From: Thiomicrospira cyclica
Lineage (GTDB): Bacteria; Pseudomonadota; Gammaproteobacteria; Thiomicrospirales; Thiomicrospiraceae
Direction of reading: 5' to 3'
Assembly (NCBI GenBank): GCA_022736205.1
Contig: DZAT01000008.1
Coordinates: 1 to 47,227, forward strand
DNA: 47,227 nucleotides
Shown here: positions 1-10,135 of the stretch, one piece after another
Numbering within the stretch: the stretch's first letter is position 1
Layout: the number at the start of each line of letters is the position of its first letter
Notes under the pieces: model-generated
Databases searched by the model: none
What the model was told of the DNA's origin: nothing
What the model saw: only the letters and a program-made list of their open reading frames with translations
Translations under genes and position numbers: made by a program

Positions 1-80
1 AACAACAAAAAATTCAAAGCCTCAATGAATTAGAGGCCGATATTAAGCAGTTAGCGTCGTTGGTAGAAAGGAGAGGGTAA
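1..80 (+). CDS. C-terminal tail of an upstream gene (partial)
   Basis: An open frame enters from the left edge and stops with TAA at 78-80, overlapping the next start by one base (TAATG). The visible tail of about 25 residues is hydrophilic, with leucines spaced as in a coiled coil, and ends in VERRG. The stop-start overlap indicates translational coupling to the MoCF-domain gene. Too little is visible to name the protein. Confidence 0.6.
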   Translation, partial: QQKIQSLNELEADIKQLASLVERRG

Positions 81-817
81 TGCAAGATATTCACTTAATC
101 ATTATTGGTGACGAAATTCTTTCGGGTCGTCGGGAAGACAAACATTTCGAGTTCGCGCGTGGGTTGTTGGCAGAGCGCAACCTAACCCTTGCGGGGGTGT
201 GCTATGTTGGCGATGATACCAGCGAACTGCTGCGCGTGCTGAAAGAAAGCTTTGCGCGACCTAACAGTATTACCTTCTCGTTTGGTGGTATTGGTGCAAC
301 GCCCGACGACAAAACGCGCCAAGCGGTAGCAGCCGCGCTGGGCTTGCCGATGGTGCGGCATGCGGGAGCGGTCAGCGAAATCGAAGCGCAATTCGGTGCA
401 GAAGCTTACCCGATTCGGGTGCGCATGGCGGATTTTGTGCAAGGTGCAGATCTGATTCCTAACCCTGTCAATCGTGTAGCAGGCTTTTCGATTCAGCAGC
501 ATTATTTTATGCCGGGTTTTCCGCAAATGTCTTGGCCAATGATGCGTTGGGTACTCGATACCCATTATCCCGATTTGGTTGGTCAGCAACAGGTGGTAGA
601 ACGCATCATTATCGAAAACCAGTCGGAATCGCTATGGGTTGATTGGATGGAAGCCTTTGAACGTCAGTTTCCTGACTTAAAACTCTATAGTTTGCCACAT
701 ATTGGCGACGATGGATCGCGTCATATCGAGTTGGGTTGCGTGGGCGTGCCAGCTTTAGCGACACAGGGTTTGGCTGCCATGCAACGAGAAGTGGTCAGGA
801 GAGGTTGTGTTAGTTGA
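80..817 (+). CDS. CinA-like molybdopterin-binding (MoCF) domain protein
   Basis: The 245-aa protein opens with a beta-strand and the GDEIL-SGR signature of the MoCF_biosynth fold (COG1058). It continues with the glycine-rich FSFGGIGATPDD segment near residues 67-78, the substrate-binding loop of CinA and MoaB/MogA proteins. The C-terminal nicotinamide-nucleotide amidohydrolase domain of full-length CinA is absent, so this is the short stand-alone form. Such proteins are usually annotated as competence/damage-inducible protein A or molybdopterin-binding; their substrate is not settled, and full CinA acts on pyridine-nucleotide by-products. A GAGAGGG ribosome site lies just before the ATG, which overlaps the upstream stop by one base. 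Family assignment is firm, exact function is not. Confidence 0.85.
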   Translation: MQDIHLIIIGDEILSGRREDKHFEFARGLLAERNLTLAGVCYVGDDTSELLRVLKESFARPNSITFSFGGIGATPDDKTRQAVAAALGLPMVRHAGAVSEIEAQFGAEAYPIRVRMADFVQGADLIPNPVNRVAGFSIQQHYFMPGFPQMSWPMMRWVLDTHYPDLVGQQQVVERIIIENQSESLWVDWMEAFERQFPDLKLYSLPHIGDDGSRHIELGCVGVPALATQGLAAMQREVVRRGCVS

Positions 818-948
818 TTTGATGTTTTAATTGTTTTTAACGATATAATCGAATTTATCAATTAAGTATTCATAAAACATTCATTAGCGATATTCTGTTG
901 AGGGTTGTAATATAGCACCATAACGATGCAAAACAGGAGATAATAATC

Positions 949-1392
949 ATGAGCACACCCATTCAAGCAGGTCTGCAACAGGTTCTTGCAGACACCTATA
1001 GTCTGATGGTTAAAACCCATCTTTACCACTGGAATGTAACGGGCGCTAACTTTATGTCGTTACACACACAGTTTCAGACACAATATGAAACCTTATTTGC
1101 CGCTGTTGATGAGATTGCCGAGCGTATTCGTCAATTGGGTGTTATGGTTGAAGGTGGCATGTCTGTATTCGGTGATAGCAGTAATATCGACTCGCCTACA
1201 GCGACAACGCCCGAGGCAATGCTCAAAGAGTTGAGCGAAGATCATAAAGCGATGGCAACATCCTTGGTTCGTTTTGCCGACTTAGCCGATGAAGCAAACG
1301 ATCGCATTAGTGCCGATTTATTAACTGTTCGTGCCGCAGACCATGACAAAACAGCATGGATGCTGGGTGCACAGCTTTCGATTCACCGTTAA
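949..1392 (+). CDS. dps: Dps-family DNA-binding ferritin-like protein
   Basis: The 147-aa length and the HLYHWNV-TG ... LH ... D-x3-E pattern are the Dps signature. His27, His39, Asp54 and Glu58 fall at the spacing of the inter-subunit ferroxidase ligands. Dps dodecamers oxidise Fe(II) with H2O2, store the iron and coat DNA in stress or stationary phase. The N-terminal tail is short and lacks the lysine-rich extension of E. coli Dps, so DNA binding may be weak. An AGGAG ribosome site precedes the ATG. Two promoter-like pairs can be drawn in the 131-bp upstream gap (TATAAT at 844-849; TTGAGG 898-903 with TAACGA 921-926), neither decisive. It opens a peroxide-defence block with the next genes. 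Confidence 0.93.
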   Translation: MSTPIQAGLQQVLADTYSLMVKTHLYHWNVTGANFMSLHTQFQTQYETLFAAVDEIAERIRQLGVMVEGGMSVFGDSSNIDSPTATTPEAMLKELSEDHKAMATSLVRFADLADEANDRISADLLTVRAADHDKTAWMLGAQLSIHR

Positions 1393-1425
1393 TTTTTACG
1401 TTTAATTACCAATAGGAGCATCACC

Positions 1426-2163
1426 ATGCAACTGAACGATATGACAGGCAAAGCCGTTCCCAATGTTACTTTTAAAGTTCGTGACGAGCACGAATGGGTT
1501 GATATCACAACGGATGATATTTTTAAAGACAAGACTGTCGTTGTTTTCTCGTTACCAGGTGCTTATACACCAACCTGCTCCTCTTCTCATTTGCCACGTT
1601 ACGAAGAGTTGGCAATGAAGTTTTTTGAGCATGGCGTTGATGACATTTATTGCATCAGTGTTAACGATAGTTTTGTGATGAACTCATGGGCTAACGAACA
1701 AGAGTTGGACTATGTACAAGTATTACCCGATGGTAATGGCGAATTCACAAAAGGCATGGGCCTATTGGTTGATAAGTCGGCTGTTGGTTTTGGTGAGCGT
1801 TCTTGGCGTTATTCGATGTTGGTCAAAAACGGCATCGTTGAAAAAATGTTTATCGAGCCAGTAAAAGAAGGCGACCCCTTCGAAGTTTCTGATGCGGTTA
1901 CGATGTTGCGTTACATTGATCCAGCTGCAACCTTACCTGATGATGTCACCATCATTTCTCGTGACGGCTGCCCATTCTGCTTCAAAGCAAAAGGCATGTT
2001 AGACGATGAAGGTTTGGATTACATCGAGTTGTCGTTGGAAGCCATTGGTTTAACAGCATTACGTGCGCTTTCTGGTCGCGAAACAGTGCCTCAAGTGTTT
2101 ATCAATGGTAATCATATTGGTGGTTCTGACGATTTAGAAGCTTACTTTGCAGCTCAAAAATAA
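1426..2163 (+). CDS. Hybrid peroxiredoxin-glutaredoxin (PGdx)
   Basis: This 245-aa two-domain enzyme has a Prx5-type peroxiredoxin in residues 1 to about 165, with peroxidatic Cys51 in [10 protein letters not shown] glutaredoxin follows from about residue 174, with the CPFC dithiol at Cys182-Cys185. Hybrid PGdx enzymes (for example Haemophilus, Neisseria, Chromatium) reduce H2O2 and alkyl peroxides with glutathione, the glutaredoxin domain recycling the peroxiredoxin domain. It lies 33 bp after dps with a TAGGAGC ribosome site and no visible terminator between, so co-transcription is likely. A strong palindromic terminator follows. The next gene encodes the glutathione reductase that would supply reduced glutathione. 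Confidence 0.95.
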   Translation: MQLNDMTGKAVPNVTFKVRDEHEWVDITTDDIFKDKTVVVFSLPGAYTPTCSSSHLPRYEELAMKFFEHGVDDIYCISVNDSFVMNSWANEQELDYVQVLPDGNGEFTKGMGLLVDKSAVGFGERSWRYSMLVKNGIVEKMFIEPVKEGDPFEVSDAVTMLRYIDPAATLPDDVTIISRDGCPFCFKAKGMLDDEGLDYIELSLEAIGLTALRALSGRETVPQVFINGNHIGGSDDLEAYFAAQK

Positions 2164-2190
2164 TCATTTTCGAAAGAAATGATGAATTGA

Positions 2191-2217
2191 AAAGGGCGCA
2201 ATATTGCGCCCTTTTTT
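2191..2217. terminator. Perfect palindromic terminator
   Basis: A 24-bp perfect palindrome (AAAGGGCGCA ATAT TGCGCCCTTT) is followed by a T run, giving a GC-rich stem that ends the dps-PGdx unit. It is AT-flanked on both sides, so it could act bidirectionally. Confidence 0.85.
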
Positions 2218-2232
2218 ATTGCTAACCTATAA

Positions 2233-3597
2233 ATGGATAACAAAATGAAAAACTTCGATTTAATTGTTGTCGGTGGTGGTTCTGGTGGACTATCGGTTGC
2301 CGAGCGTGCAGCAGAATATGGCGCTAAGGTGCTGTTGATCGAGCGTGATCGTATTGGTGGTGCGTGCGTGAATCGGGGCTGTGTGCCAAAAAAAGTATGG
2401 TGGTATGCTGCTGGTCATGCTGCGGCACTCAAAGATGCTTCTGGTTGGGGGTTTTCACCGCAAGAAGGCAAAGACTTTGCGTTTAACTTCGATTATGCCG
2501 ACTTTGCCAAGCGTCGCTTAACCTATACCACAGGTATCGGTGATTGGTACGGTGGCTATTTGAGTGACAAAGGCATTACGCGCCTTGTCGGCAGCGCGTT
2601 ATTGATTAATGACACACAAGTCAGTGTTGATGGTGAGGTTTACACGGCTGAGCGCATCGTGTTGTCACCAGGTAGTACGCCGATTGTGCCGCCTGTCGAA
2701 GGCGCAGCTTTGGGTGGTACATCGGATGATGTGTTTAAATGGACAACAATGCCACAGTCGGTCGTGTTAATTGGTAGTGGCTATATTGGGGTCGAGCTTG
2801 CTAGCGCGATGAAAGCCTTTGGCGTGCAAGTGACTTTGGTCGATATGGTCGATCAGCCTTTGCCTGCATTCGATGCCGACATTCGCAATACCTTTGTTGA
2901 GGTGCTCGAAAAAGAAGGTATTGTGTTCAAAGGCGGCATAAAAGTCAGCAGCTTGGTTGCTGTCGATGGCGGTGTGTCGGTCGTGGCAGCCGATGGTCAG
3001 TCTTGGACAGCAGAAAAAGTCATTTGGGCTGTGGGGCGTAAGCCTGCAACCTTAGGCTTAGGACTCGAAGCGGTGGGCATTAAAACCGATCGCGGCTTTA
3101 TTACGGTCGACGAATGGCAGCAAACCAGTGTAACAGGCATTTATGCGATTGGTGACGTGACGGGACAAATGGCACTGACACCTGTTGCGATTGCTGCAGG
3201 CCGTCGTTTGGCAGATCGAATTTGGGGCGGTAAAGCAGGACGCAAGCTCGATAATAAATATGTGGCGACCGTTGTGTTCACCCATCCGCCGATGGCAATG
3301 ATCGGATTAACCGAAGCGGCTGCGCGTGCCGAACACGGCGAAGCAGTGAAGGTGTATAGCAGTAAATTTACTCCGATGCGTCATCTGATGTCCAACAATC
3401 CGCTACCTGTGCATATTAAGCTGGTGTGTGTGGGTGCTAAAGAAGAAGTTGTTGGCGTACATTGGTTGGGCGAAGGTGCTGACGAAGGCATTCAAGGCTT
3501 CGCCATTGCGATGGGGATGGGCGCGACCAAAGCCGATTTCGACAATACCATTGCGGTGCATCCGAGCATTGCTGAAGAGTTGGTTACCTTGCGTTAA
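2233..3597 (+). CDS. gor: Glutathione-disulfide reductase
   Basis: A 454-aa flavoprotein disulfide reductase. It has the N-terminal FAD Rossmann motif GGGSGG (residues 14-19), the redox-active disulfide Cys45/Cys50 in GGACVNRGCVPKK, a second NAD(P)-binding GSGYIG near residue 182, the FAD motif YAIGDV, and the C-terminal dimer segment with catalytic His in HPSIAEE. It regenerates GSH from GSSG with NADPH in the cytoplasm. Thioredoxin reductases and mercuric reductases differ in length and lack this disulfide context. The start could be 2233 or the second ATG at 2245; neither has a strong ribosome site. It follows the PGdx gene, whose catalytic cycle consumes glutathione, so the two form a functional pair. 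Confidence 0.93.
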   Translation: MDNKMKNFDLIVVGGGSGGLSVAERAAEYGAKVLLIERDRIGGACVNRGCVPKKVWWYAAGHAAALKDASGWGFSPQEGKDFAFNFDYADFAKRRLTYTTGIGDWYGGYLSDKGITRLVGSALLINDTQVSVDGEVYTAERIVLSPGSTPIVPPVEGAALGGTSDDVFKWTTMPQSVVLIGSGYIGVELASAMKAFGVQVTLVDMVDQPLPAFDADIRNTFVEVLEKEGIVFKGGIKVSSLVAVDGGVSVVAADGQSWTAEKVIWAVGRKPATLGLGLEAVGIKTDRGFITVDEWQQTSVTGIYAIGDVTGQMALTPVAIAAGRRLADRIWGGKAGRKLDNKYVATVVFTHPPMAMIGLTEAAARAEHGEAVKVYSSKFTPMRHLMSNNPLPVHIKLVCVGAKEEVVGVHWLGEGADEGIQGFAIAMGMGATKADFDNTIAVHPSIAEELVTLR

Positions 3598-3609
3598 TAA
3601 GTAAAAAAC

Positions 3610-3650
3610 AACCACTAAGAAGGAGACATTGTTTTCTTTTTAGTGGTTTC
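3610..3650 (+). terminator. Probable terminator after gor
   Basis: Nine-base arms AACCACTAA (3610-3618) and TTAGTGGTT (3640-3648) enclose a 21-nt loop, with only a short T-rich stretch after. Position right behind the gor stop supports termination; the stem is AT-rich and the loop long. Confidence 0.5.
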
Positions 3651-3739
3651 TTGTAATGATTGATCAAAATCTTTCTTTTTCTAAGGATAACTGATAACAT
3701 CCAATTAACGTTGTTTATAACAAATTGGGAGCGTGTATC

Positions 3740-4801
3740 ATGTTTGCATCAATGAGCGCATGGCGTATGCCTACTTTATTCATCATGAGTGGGCTACTAT
3801 TAGCTGGCTGTGGTTCGGATCAATCTGAAGCACGTTTTCAACAATTTCAACAGGCTTTGGGTAGCCCTTCACTATTGAACACTGGTTCAGATACGACGCG
3901 TGCCAACGAAGCACATCGTCCGTTACCTTCTGTACAGCAGTTAGCGGTTAATGCCGATAAGGTTACCTTGGGCGATCAGTTATATCACGATGGTAAATTG
4001 TCTAAAGATGGTACGGTTGCTTGCGCCTTCTGTCATGTTGTCGCGCGTGGCGGTATCGACGGGTTACCCGTTTCGATTGGCGTAGGTGGTGCGCAAGGGG
4101 GCATTAATGCACCAACCGTATTGAATAGCGGCTTTAACTTTCGTCAGTTTTGGGATGGACGCGCAGCAACCCTAGCCGATCAAGCCAAGGGGCCACCCGA
4201 AAATCCAATCGAAATGGCGCATAAATGGCCAGACATTGTCCAAACATTAAAAGCAGATGCGGCTTATCAACAAAAGTTTGCCCGCCTCTACCCAGAAGGC
4301 ATTACCGTCGATACCGTGGTTGATGCCATTGCCGAATTCGAAAAAACCTTAATTACTCCCAACTCGCCTTACGATCGTTACTTAGCGGGTGATAAAACAG
4401 CTATGAAAGCACAAGCCGTTAATGGCTTAAAGCTGTTTAGCGATTATGGCTGTATCAGCTGCCATCAGGGGATTAATATGGGTGGTAATTTGTATCAAAA
4501 AATGGGTGCATTAGTTGCTTATTTCGACGAAAAGCATAAACCAACTGCCGCCGATCAAGGGTTGGCGGGTCGTAGCAAGCGTGTCGAAGATCAGAATGTG
4601 TTTAAAGTTCCCTCGTTGCGCAATGTGGCGCTAACCGCGCCTTACTTTCACAATGCTGCCGCGCCGAATTTAACCGAAGCGGTACGCATTATGTCTGCCA
4701 ACCAATTAGGTCGCGTCATGCCAGATAACGAAATTGCCGACATTGTCGCTTTTTTAGAAAGCCTCACGGGCGAAACGCCAAAAATCGCAGCGGTCAAATA
4801 G
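3740..4801 (+). CDS. Di-heme cytochrome c peroxidase (CCP/MauG family) lipoprotein
   Basis: From the ATG at 3740, 353 aa: a signal peptide with lipobox LLAGC (Cys24), then two c-type heme motifs, CAFCH near residues 95-99 and CISCH about 140 residues later. This is the arrangement of bacterial di-heme peroxidases, which reduce periplasmic H2O2 to water with electrons from cytochrome c. The lipobox predicts a membrane-anchored periplasmic enzyme. A TTG at 3725 gives five more residues, but GGGAG at 3728-3732 sits correctly for the ATG at 3740, so I prefer that start. A chemoreceptor starts 10 bp after the stop, suggesting one transcript. MauG-like oxidases share the fold, but there is no amine dehydrogenase nearby. 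Confidence 0.9.
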   Translation: MFASMSAWRMPTLFIMSGLLLAGCGSDQSEARFQQFQQALGSPSLLNTGSDTTRANEAHRPLPSVQQLAVNADKVTLGDQLYHDGKLSKDGTVACAFCHVVARGGIDGLPVSIGVGGAQGGINAPTVLNSGFNFRQFWDGRAATLADQAKGPPENPIEMAHKWPDIVQTLKADAAYQQKFARLYPEGITVDTVVDAIAEFEKTLITPNSPYDRYLAGDKTAMKAQAVNGLKLFSDYGCISCHQGINMGGNLYQKMGALVAYFDEKHKPTAADQGLAGRSKRVEDQNVFKVPSLRNVALTAPYFHNAAAPNLTEAVRIMSANQLGRVMPDNEIADIVAFLESLTGETPKIAAVK

Positions 4802-4811
4802 GAAAGAAATC

Positions 4812-7064
4812 ATGTTAAAACGAATTTTATTGGCAGCAACGGCGTTTTTATCGGTTGTTTTGTTGGTTTGGTTAGCGGTGTTTGTGAGTATTCCTAACAT
4901 TCACCAAACGCACCATCAAGCCTATCTGGATAACTTGCAAGCAGCCGAAAAGCATTTTGCGCAGATGCAAGCCGAAATGCTGCGTTCTCGTTTTGGCGAA
5001 GTCAAACATTACGATTATGTGCAACATAACTACATTGAACTGCAGCGCAATATTCGTGCCTTATCAATTGCACCCGACTTTTTGAATACGTCTGTTCAGC
5101 AGCAGATTTCGGCACCTTTGGGTGTTTTGACGGGCTACAGCACCGACTTGGAATTAATCTTGTCTGATTTTCAGCGCGCTAACTCGTTATTGCGTAACTC
5201 GGTGGCTTATTTGCCGACTTATATCAAAACATTACAGTCGTTGGCGGTGGATGATTCGACACGCAATTTACTCGACTTGTTAGAAAAGAAAGCATTGTCT
5301 TTTTATATCTATCAAGATGCGCATAATGCACAAGAAATGAAGCAGCTTTTAGATGCCTATATGGCGACAGAACAGTTACCACATCAAGCTTCAACGCTGC
5401 CTGTACACATCGACGTGTTATTAATTTATAGCAAGTCGGTGACAGAGGCAATGCAGAAAGTGAGCAAATTGTCGCTCCCGACATCAATCGAAAAGATCAG
5501 GGGCATTTATACAGCCGAATTCTCTTCGGTTAATCAGCATCGCGAAGACATGATGTTTTGGTCGGAAATGTTACTGTTTGCATTCGTGGTTATTTTGTTG
5601 GTTATTTTTGCATATGCCGTTATGGTTGCCCAGCGTCAGTTGCAAGATGTGTTTAGTGAAGCCATGCAGCACTGGAGTGCAGGTCGATTCGACTATCGGA
5701 TGCCCATACGTAATGACGATAGCGATGTTATCGTTACCCAACTGAATGCCTTATTTGATCATATTGGTTCTGCCCATAAAGAAATTCAGAATGTTACCGA
5801 TGCGCTGGCGCAAGGTAAGTTCGATGTTCGTATCGTTAAGGATTACGATGGCGATTTGGATAAATTAAAGCAGGGTGTCAACGCCTCGGCAGAAGGTGTG
5901 TCGTTTATGATGAGCGAGTTGAGTAACATCATGCGCGGTCTCGATCATGGCGATTTTTCGCTCAAGATGAATGCTCGGGTTCCTCAGGCTTTCCGTCAGC
6001 AAGTAGAATCGGCATTAGAGACAATGCACCACGTTATTACCGACATTAACTTGGTAATGGCCGCGATGAATCAGGGCGAGTTTAGTAAGCGTGTACAAGC
6101 CGATGCGAAAGGCGATTTGGCTGTGATGAAAGCGGGTGTTAATCAGGCGATTACAACGCTAGATCAGATGACTGACGAGTTGCTATCCTTGGCAAATGCG
6201 CAAGCACAGGGCAATTTAAACGTTTCCGCTCAGGGCGTGTATCAAGGTCGTTTACAACAATTACAAGATGTACGAAATCAATCGACGGCTAAAATTAAAC
6301 AAGTCATTGCAGACTCTTTACTGTCTGCCAATACCGTCGGCGAGACGGCGGAGCAGGTATCGGGTAGTGCAGGCGACCTATCGTTGCGTATTCAAAAGCA
6401 AGCGCAGGCATTAGAACAAACCTCGACAACCATGAATGTGATGGCAAAAGCTGTTCAGGCAAATACAGCGAGTGCCAGACAAGTCGCGAACTTGGCGCAT
6501 CAGGTACAGCAGCAGTCGGTTCAGGGTGTGGCAGTGATGCAGCAAACCATTCAGGCAATGCAGTCCATTCGTGAGTCGAGTCATAAAATTAATGACATTG
6601 TGTCGTTAATCGACAGTATTGCCTTCCAAACCAATTTATTGGCACTCAATGCGGCCGTCGAAGCAGCGCGTGCTGGTGAACATGGTCGTGGTTTTGCCGT
6701 TGTTGCTTCCGAAGTACGCGCCTTAGCAGGCAAATCGGCGGATGCCGCTAAAGACATCAAACACTTAATTAACGATAGTGTACAGCGTATCGAAGCGGGC
6801 ACCGAATTGGCAGACAAGTCGGGCGATATGCTCAGCGGTATTACGCATTCTGTTGAGCAAGTGGCTTCGATGATTGAACAAATTGCCACCGCTTCTAACG
6901 AGCAAAATAATGGTATTGGGCAAGTACATAAAGCGGTTGCTGATTTAGAGCGCGTGACACAAGAAAACACCGCTTTGGTTGAAGACACACGTCATGCCGC
7001 CGATGCGCTGACATTTGAGGCAGATCAGCTTAGACACAATATGGGCTTCTTTAAAATGGGTTAA
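4812..7064 (+). CDS. Methyl-accepting chemotaxis protein with long periplasmic sensor
   Basis: A 750-aa transmembrane chemoreceptor. Membrane helix 1 spans about residues 4-27, followed by a helical periplasmic domain of about 225 residues and membrane helix 2 at about 253-273. Several HAMP-like segments follow, then a long cytoplasmic coiled coil whose hairpin tip carries the conserved [20 protein letters not shown] sequence that contacts CheA/CheW. The [10 protein letters not shown] stretch near residues 125-134 of the sensor resembles the all-helical DAHL sensor type, at low confidence. It starts 10 bp after the di-heme peroxidase gene with an AGGAAAG ribosome site, so it probably shares its mRNA. 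Unlike the other two receptors here it lacks a C-terminal WGEF tail and ends in FFKMG. Confidence 0.93.
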   Translation: MLKRILLAATAFLSVVLLVWLAVFVSIPNIHQTHHQAYLDNLQAAEKHFAQMQAEMLRSRFGEVKHYDYVQHNYIELQRNIRALSIAPDFLNTSVQQQISAPLGVLTGYSTDLELILSDFQRANSLLRNSVAYLPTYIKTLQSLAVDDSTRNLLDLLEKKALSFYIYQDAHNAQEMKQLLDAYMATEQLPHQASTLPVHIDVLLIYSKSVTEAMQKVSKLSLPTSIEKIRGIYTAEFSSVNQHREDMMFWSEMLLFAFVVILLVIFAYAVMVAQRQLQDVFSEAMQHWSAGRFDYRMPIRNDDSDVIVTQLNALFDHIGSAHKEIQNVTDALAQGKFDVRIVKDYDGDLDKLKQGVNASAEGVSFMMSELSNIMRGLDHGDFSLKMNARVPQAFRQQVESALETMHHVITDINLVMAAMNQGEFSKRVQADAKGDLAVMKAGVNQAITTLDQMTDELLSLANAQAQGNLNVSAQGVYQGRLQQLQDVRNQSTAKIKQVIADSLLSANTVGETAEQVSGSAGDLSLRIQKQAQALEQTSTTMNVMAKAVQANTASARQVANLAHQVQQQSVQGVAVMQQTIQAMQSIRESSHKINDIVSLIDSIAFQTNLLALNAAVEAARAGEHGRGFAVVASEVRALAGKSADAAKDIKHLINDSVQRIEAGTELADKSGDMLSGITHSVEQVASMIEQIATASNEQNNGIGQVHKAVADLERVTQENTALVEDTRHAADALTFEADQLRHNMGFFKMG

Positions 7065-7070
7065 GCCCCA

Positions 7071-7169
7071 TTTTCTCACATTTTATTTCTTGCTTTGGCG
7101 CAACTTACGCCCTAATCAATACATGGTTATCCGCTGTTGTTGTACAATAGTGAATAACCATGTCTAGGC
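7071..7169 (+). repeat. 99-bp direct repeat, left copy
   Basis: This copy is identical over 99 bp to 10136-10234 in the same orientation. The two copies bracket exactly one gene, the restriction-modification enzyme. It lies 6 bp after the chemoreceptor stop. The repeat contains an inverted repeat ACATGGTTAT (7121-7130) / ATAACCATGT (7154-7163) and a smaller GGCG...CGCC hairpin, so it probably represents the original intergenic terminator or leader that was duplicated. Confidence 0.95.
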
Positions 7170-7244
7170 AGCCTGTCTGATAGATGTTTGCAAAAAACTT
7201 AAAAAGCCAAATATATTTAAAAAAACGAGCGCATAGAGATAACG

Positions 7245-10052
7245 CTAAACAAGCTGCTTTGTTAATCCCTGATACAGCGAAAATAAAACCTTAATTCTGT
7301 CGGATACAGTAACCTTGCTTGTGTTCAGTCCGTAGAGTTTATCCACCTGTTTATCAAGTTTCAAGTGCGCTTCTTTCAATGCCGCTGGCATGGTTGCTTT
7401 GTTATACAGCCATGCGAGTGATTGATCTGGACATTGCTTTCTGGTATCTAAAATAGCTTGTGCTAGGGTTTCAATTTCCTTTTTTTGATCTTCTGTCGCA
7501 TCAACCCACGGGAAGTTATTATAGGTGAGTTTAGCTGAGTAGCGGTAATCACTTTTTAATCTGCCTGAAACGGTACGCATCCAGTCATTGTGCATTGCAC
7601 TGGTAAGAATACCAAATTCGTAAAGGGTGGCGTTAGAAACGGTTAAATTCGCATCACCGCAAATGGTATCCTTATCTAAATAACCAATAGGAACATACAT
7701 TCTATTTTCTGACGACACCCTAGGAATTAACAAGTATTTGCTATTAGGTTGCCTATCTTCTCCGAATAACCAAGGAGTTTGAGCTAGTTCTTTTGTGGTG
7801 CTTCTGGTACTTTTTGAGCGTAACTTTTTAACATTGTTAATGCGATCTTTAACTCGCGGCATAACATCTATCGTTTCTTGATCAACATCTTTGAGCCACA
7901 AACAATAACGAGGTACGTTGTTAATGAACTCCTCTGCGCCTAAAAAAGGTTTTATGTAAGCAAGTGCATTAGGTTCTTTGGATAATAGTTCATCTTTTTC
8001 TTCTTGAGAAAAAAGTAGGTGTCCGCCATCATTTGCCATACTGCCGAACGCAATCTCAGAGACAGCGCATAATGGTTTGGTTCTAGGTTGAACATAAACT
8101 ACTGGTGCATCAATCAAATAGGGGTTAATAATGGGTGGATTGATTTCTTCAGGATCACCCTTAATATCCGCATACTCAAATAATCGCTTAACTTCTCTGT
8201 TTTGTTTAGAAAACCCCACGATAATACAATGCACAGCAGCAATACCAACTTGTTTGTCTTCATTTGTCCATTGAAAAGTTTTGTGGGCAAAGTTGATATG
8301 AATCGCTTGCTGAAACATCCACGACCAAAAAGCGGGAACTTGTTCGCCCTGACAAATACTGTTGGTCGATACAAAAGCAGCTTCAATGGTTGGGTTGCGT
8401 TTCATCATCTGCACGGCTTTAATAAACCATAGCGTGACGTAATCAATGTTTTTGTAATTGGGCAAGCCGTCTAACTTACCTGCAATCCGTTCCATATCGT
8501 TTGTTTGTCTGGTTGAGCGATATTGCTTACCGATAAACGGCGGATTGCCGACAATGTAACTAAGTTCTTTCGGGTCTATCAGCGTTGACCAGCTTAATGT
8601 CATGGCGTTATCGGTAACGATAGTTGCCTGTTGCGATAGGGGCAAAAAATTTGGGTTTGTTTTGCTGATGTGTGAAGCAATAAACTCTAAATTCATTTGA
8701 TGCTGGGTAATAATCATGGCGACATTGGCAATTTGTGCTGCCCATTCGTCAATTTCGATGCCGTAAAACTGGTTCAAGTTGACCAGCGGTGACACTTCAT
8801 CAAAGCCTTGATCTTGCGTTGATAATTGTTGTTGCAAAATCAATAGCTGTAACTCTAAGCGACGCAATTCCCGATAAGCTAAAATTAAGAAGTTACCACT
8901 GCCGCAAGCTGGGTCAAGTACTTTCATGGTGCGTAGGCGTGTCATGAGATTAACGCTATCTTGTCTGATTTCGTTCATCAGCTGTGTGTATTTTCCATTT
9001 TTACGATTGGCTAACTCAGGTGCTTTTTGTGTAATCGCTTCAAAAGATTGTTTTAGCTCATCCAAAAATAGCGGACTTAGGGCACGCAAGATATTCTTTT
9101 CGGTGGTGAAGTGTTGTCCGCCTTTTCGTCTTTCTTCACTTTCTTCTAAGCCTTGAAATAGCGAGCCAAAAATAACAGGGTCAATTGTTGTCCAGTCAAA
9201 ATAACAGCATGACATTAAGGCTTTATAAAGCTGACTGTTAAGGGTTGGCGACTCTTCGCTTGTATCAGCAAATAAACCGCCATTGACGTAGGGGAAAGGC
9301 AGAATATCGGCACTTGGTTTTTGCTGCTTTTTGCGTTGCTTGTCATCGGTATTTAGCCAAACAAACAGGCGTTGTAACTGAACACCCAAAAAGTCACCAT
9401 CACTAGGACAACGTTCAACCAATTTGGCAAAACTAAAGCGTTCAAAAACGCCCGTGTCTTCGGCATAAAGGCAAAAAAGAACGCGTGTCATGAAAATTTG
9501 TAGCTTCTTTCCCTTATAGTTTTCTTCTGCTAGGGCGTCATGCACATCGCTTAACAATTTGCTCGCAATGATGTTGAGCGTCTCTTGCGAAACCGCTTTA
9601 ACAATGGATGCTGCGCCCCATAAAAACGCAAAGTGATCTAAGTTATTGACCAATTCAGACAAGAGGAAGTTAGTGATGCGTTTTTTCTTGCTACTCGTCA
9701 CATCATAGAGCGCAAAATGCTGTAAGTCAGATACCAGTATAAACTTAGGCTTTTCCGATTCAGCCAGTCCTGTCAGGTATGCTTTAGCTTGCAGATAGGC
9801 ATCATCAAGGCTTTTGCCAGCGGACTTCATCTCAATTAATAGGGTTTGTGGCGCAAGGCAATCAATACGCTTACTGGTCGATTCCCCTTTTACTTTGACA
9901 GGATACTCAAAAATGGCGTACTTTTTACGTTCTAAACCAAACACCGCAAAAAAATCGTTGATAAAGGTTTGAGACTCGGCATTTTCTTTAATGTCTTTGC
10001 TGTGTTCTTTTGAGAACGCTCTGGCTCTGTCGTAAATGTTAAGGTCGCTCAT
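7245..10052 (-). CDS. Type IIL (MmeI-like) restriction-modification enzyme
   Basis: A 935-aa single polypeptide combining nuclease and methyltransferase. At the N terminus Asp64, Glu74 and Lys76 form a D-X9-E-X-K site, the PD-(D/E)XK pattern and spacing of MmeI. A helical linker follows, then an N6-adenine methyltransferase domain with SAM motif I DPACGSGNF (380-388) and catalytic motif IV NPPF (503-506). The rest, about 600-935, would be the target-recognition and C-terminal helical region. Such enzymes methylate one strand of an asymmetric site and cut about 20 bp away. The gene points against its neighbours and is bracketed by the 99-bp repeats, and it looks more AT-rich than its flanks, all suggesting acquisition as a unit. 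A phage-defence PglX-type methyltransferase is less likely because of the intact nuclease motif and absence of BREX partners. Confidence 0.88.
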   Translation of the reverse strand: MSDLNIYDRARAFSKEHSKDIKENAESQTFINDFFAVFGLERKKYAIFEYPVKVKGESTSKRIDCLAPQTLLIEMKSAGKSLDDAYLQAKAYLTGLAESEKPKFILVSDLQHFALYDVTSSKKKRITNFLLSELVNNLDHFAFLWGAASIVKAVSQETLNIIASKLLSDVHDALAEENYKGKKLQIFMTRVLFCLYAEDTGVFERFSFAKLVERCPSDGDFLGVQLQRLFVWLNTDDKQRKKQQKPSADILPFPYVNGGLFADTSEESPTLNSQLYKALMSCCYFDWTTIDPVIFGSLFQGLEESEERRKGGQHFTTEKNILRALSPLFLDELKQSFEAITQKAPELANRKNGKYTQLMNEIRQDSVNLMTRLRTMKVLDPACGSGNFLILAYRELRRLELQLLILQQQLSTQDQGFDEVSPLVNLNQFYGIEIDEWAAQIANVAMIITQHQMNLEFIASHISKTNPNFLPLSQQATIVTDNAMTLSWSTLIDPKELSYIVGNPPFIGKQYRSTRQTNDMERIAGKLDGLPNYKNIDYVTLWFIKAVQMMKRNPTIEAAFVSTNSICQGEQVPAFWSWMFQQAIHINFAHKTFQWTNEDKQVGIAAVHCIIVGFSKQNREVKRLFEYADIKGDPEEINPPIINPYLIDAPVVYVQPRTKPLCAVSEIAFGSMANDGGHLLFSQEEKDELLSKEPNALAYIKPFLGAEEFINNVPRYCLWLKDVDQETIDVMPRVKDRINNVKKLRSKSTRSTTKELAQTPWLFGEDRQPNSKYLLIPRVSSENRMYVPIGYLDKDTICGDANLTVSNATLYEFGILTSAMHNDWMRTVSGRLKSDYRYSAKLTYNNFPWVDATEDQKKEIETLAQAILDTRKQCPDQSLAWLYNKATMPAALKEAHLKLDKQVDKLYGLNTSKVTVSDRIKVLFSLYQGLTKQLV

Positions 10053-10135
10053 TGCCCGTCACTTTAAAATTAATGTTGAGGCATTATAAACGAATTTGGA
10101 CAAGGCTATCTTTACCGCCTACGCGCCAAACCCCT

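Noticed and set aside
7121..7163. Integron attC-like site in the 99-bp repeat
   Set aside because: Arms are symmetrical, but the GTTRRRY/RYYYAAC core pair and an integrase are absent.
7245..10052. BREX or DISARM methyltransferase
   Set aside because: The N-terminal D-X9-E-X-K nuclease and lack of any partner genes favour a stand-alone type IIL enzyme.
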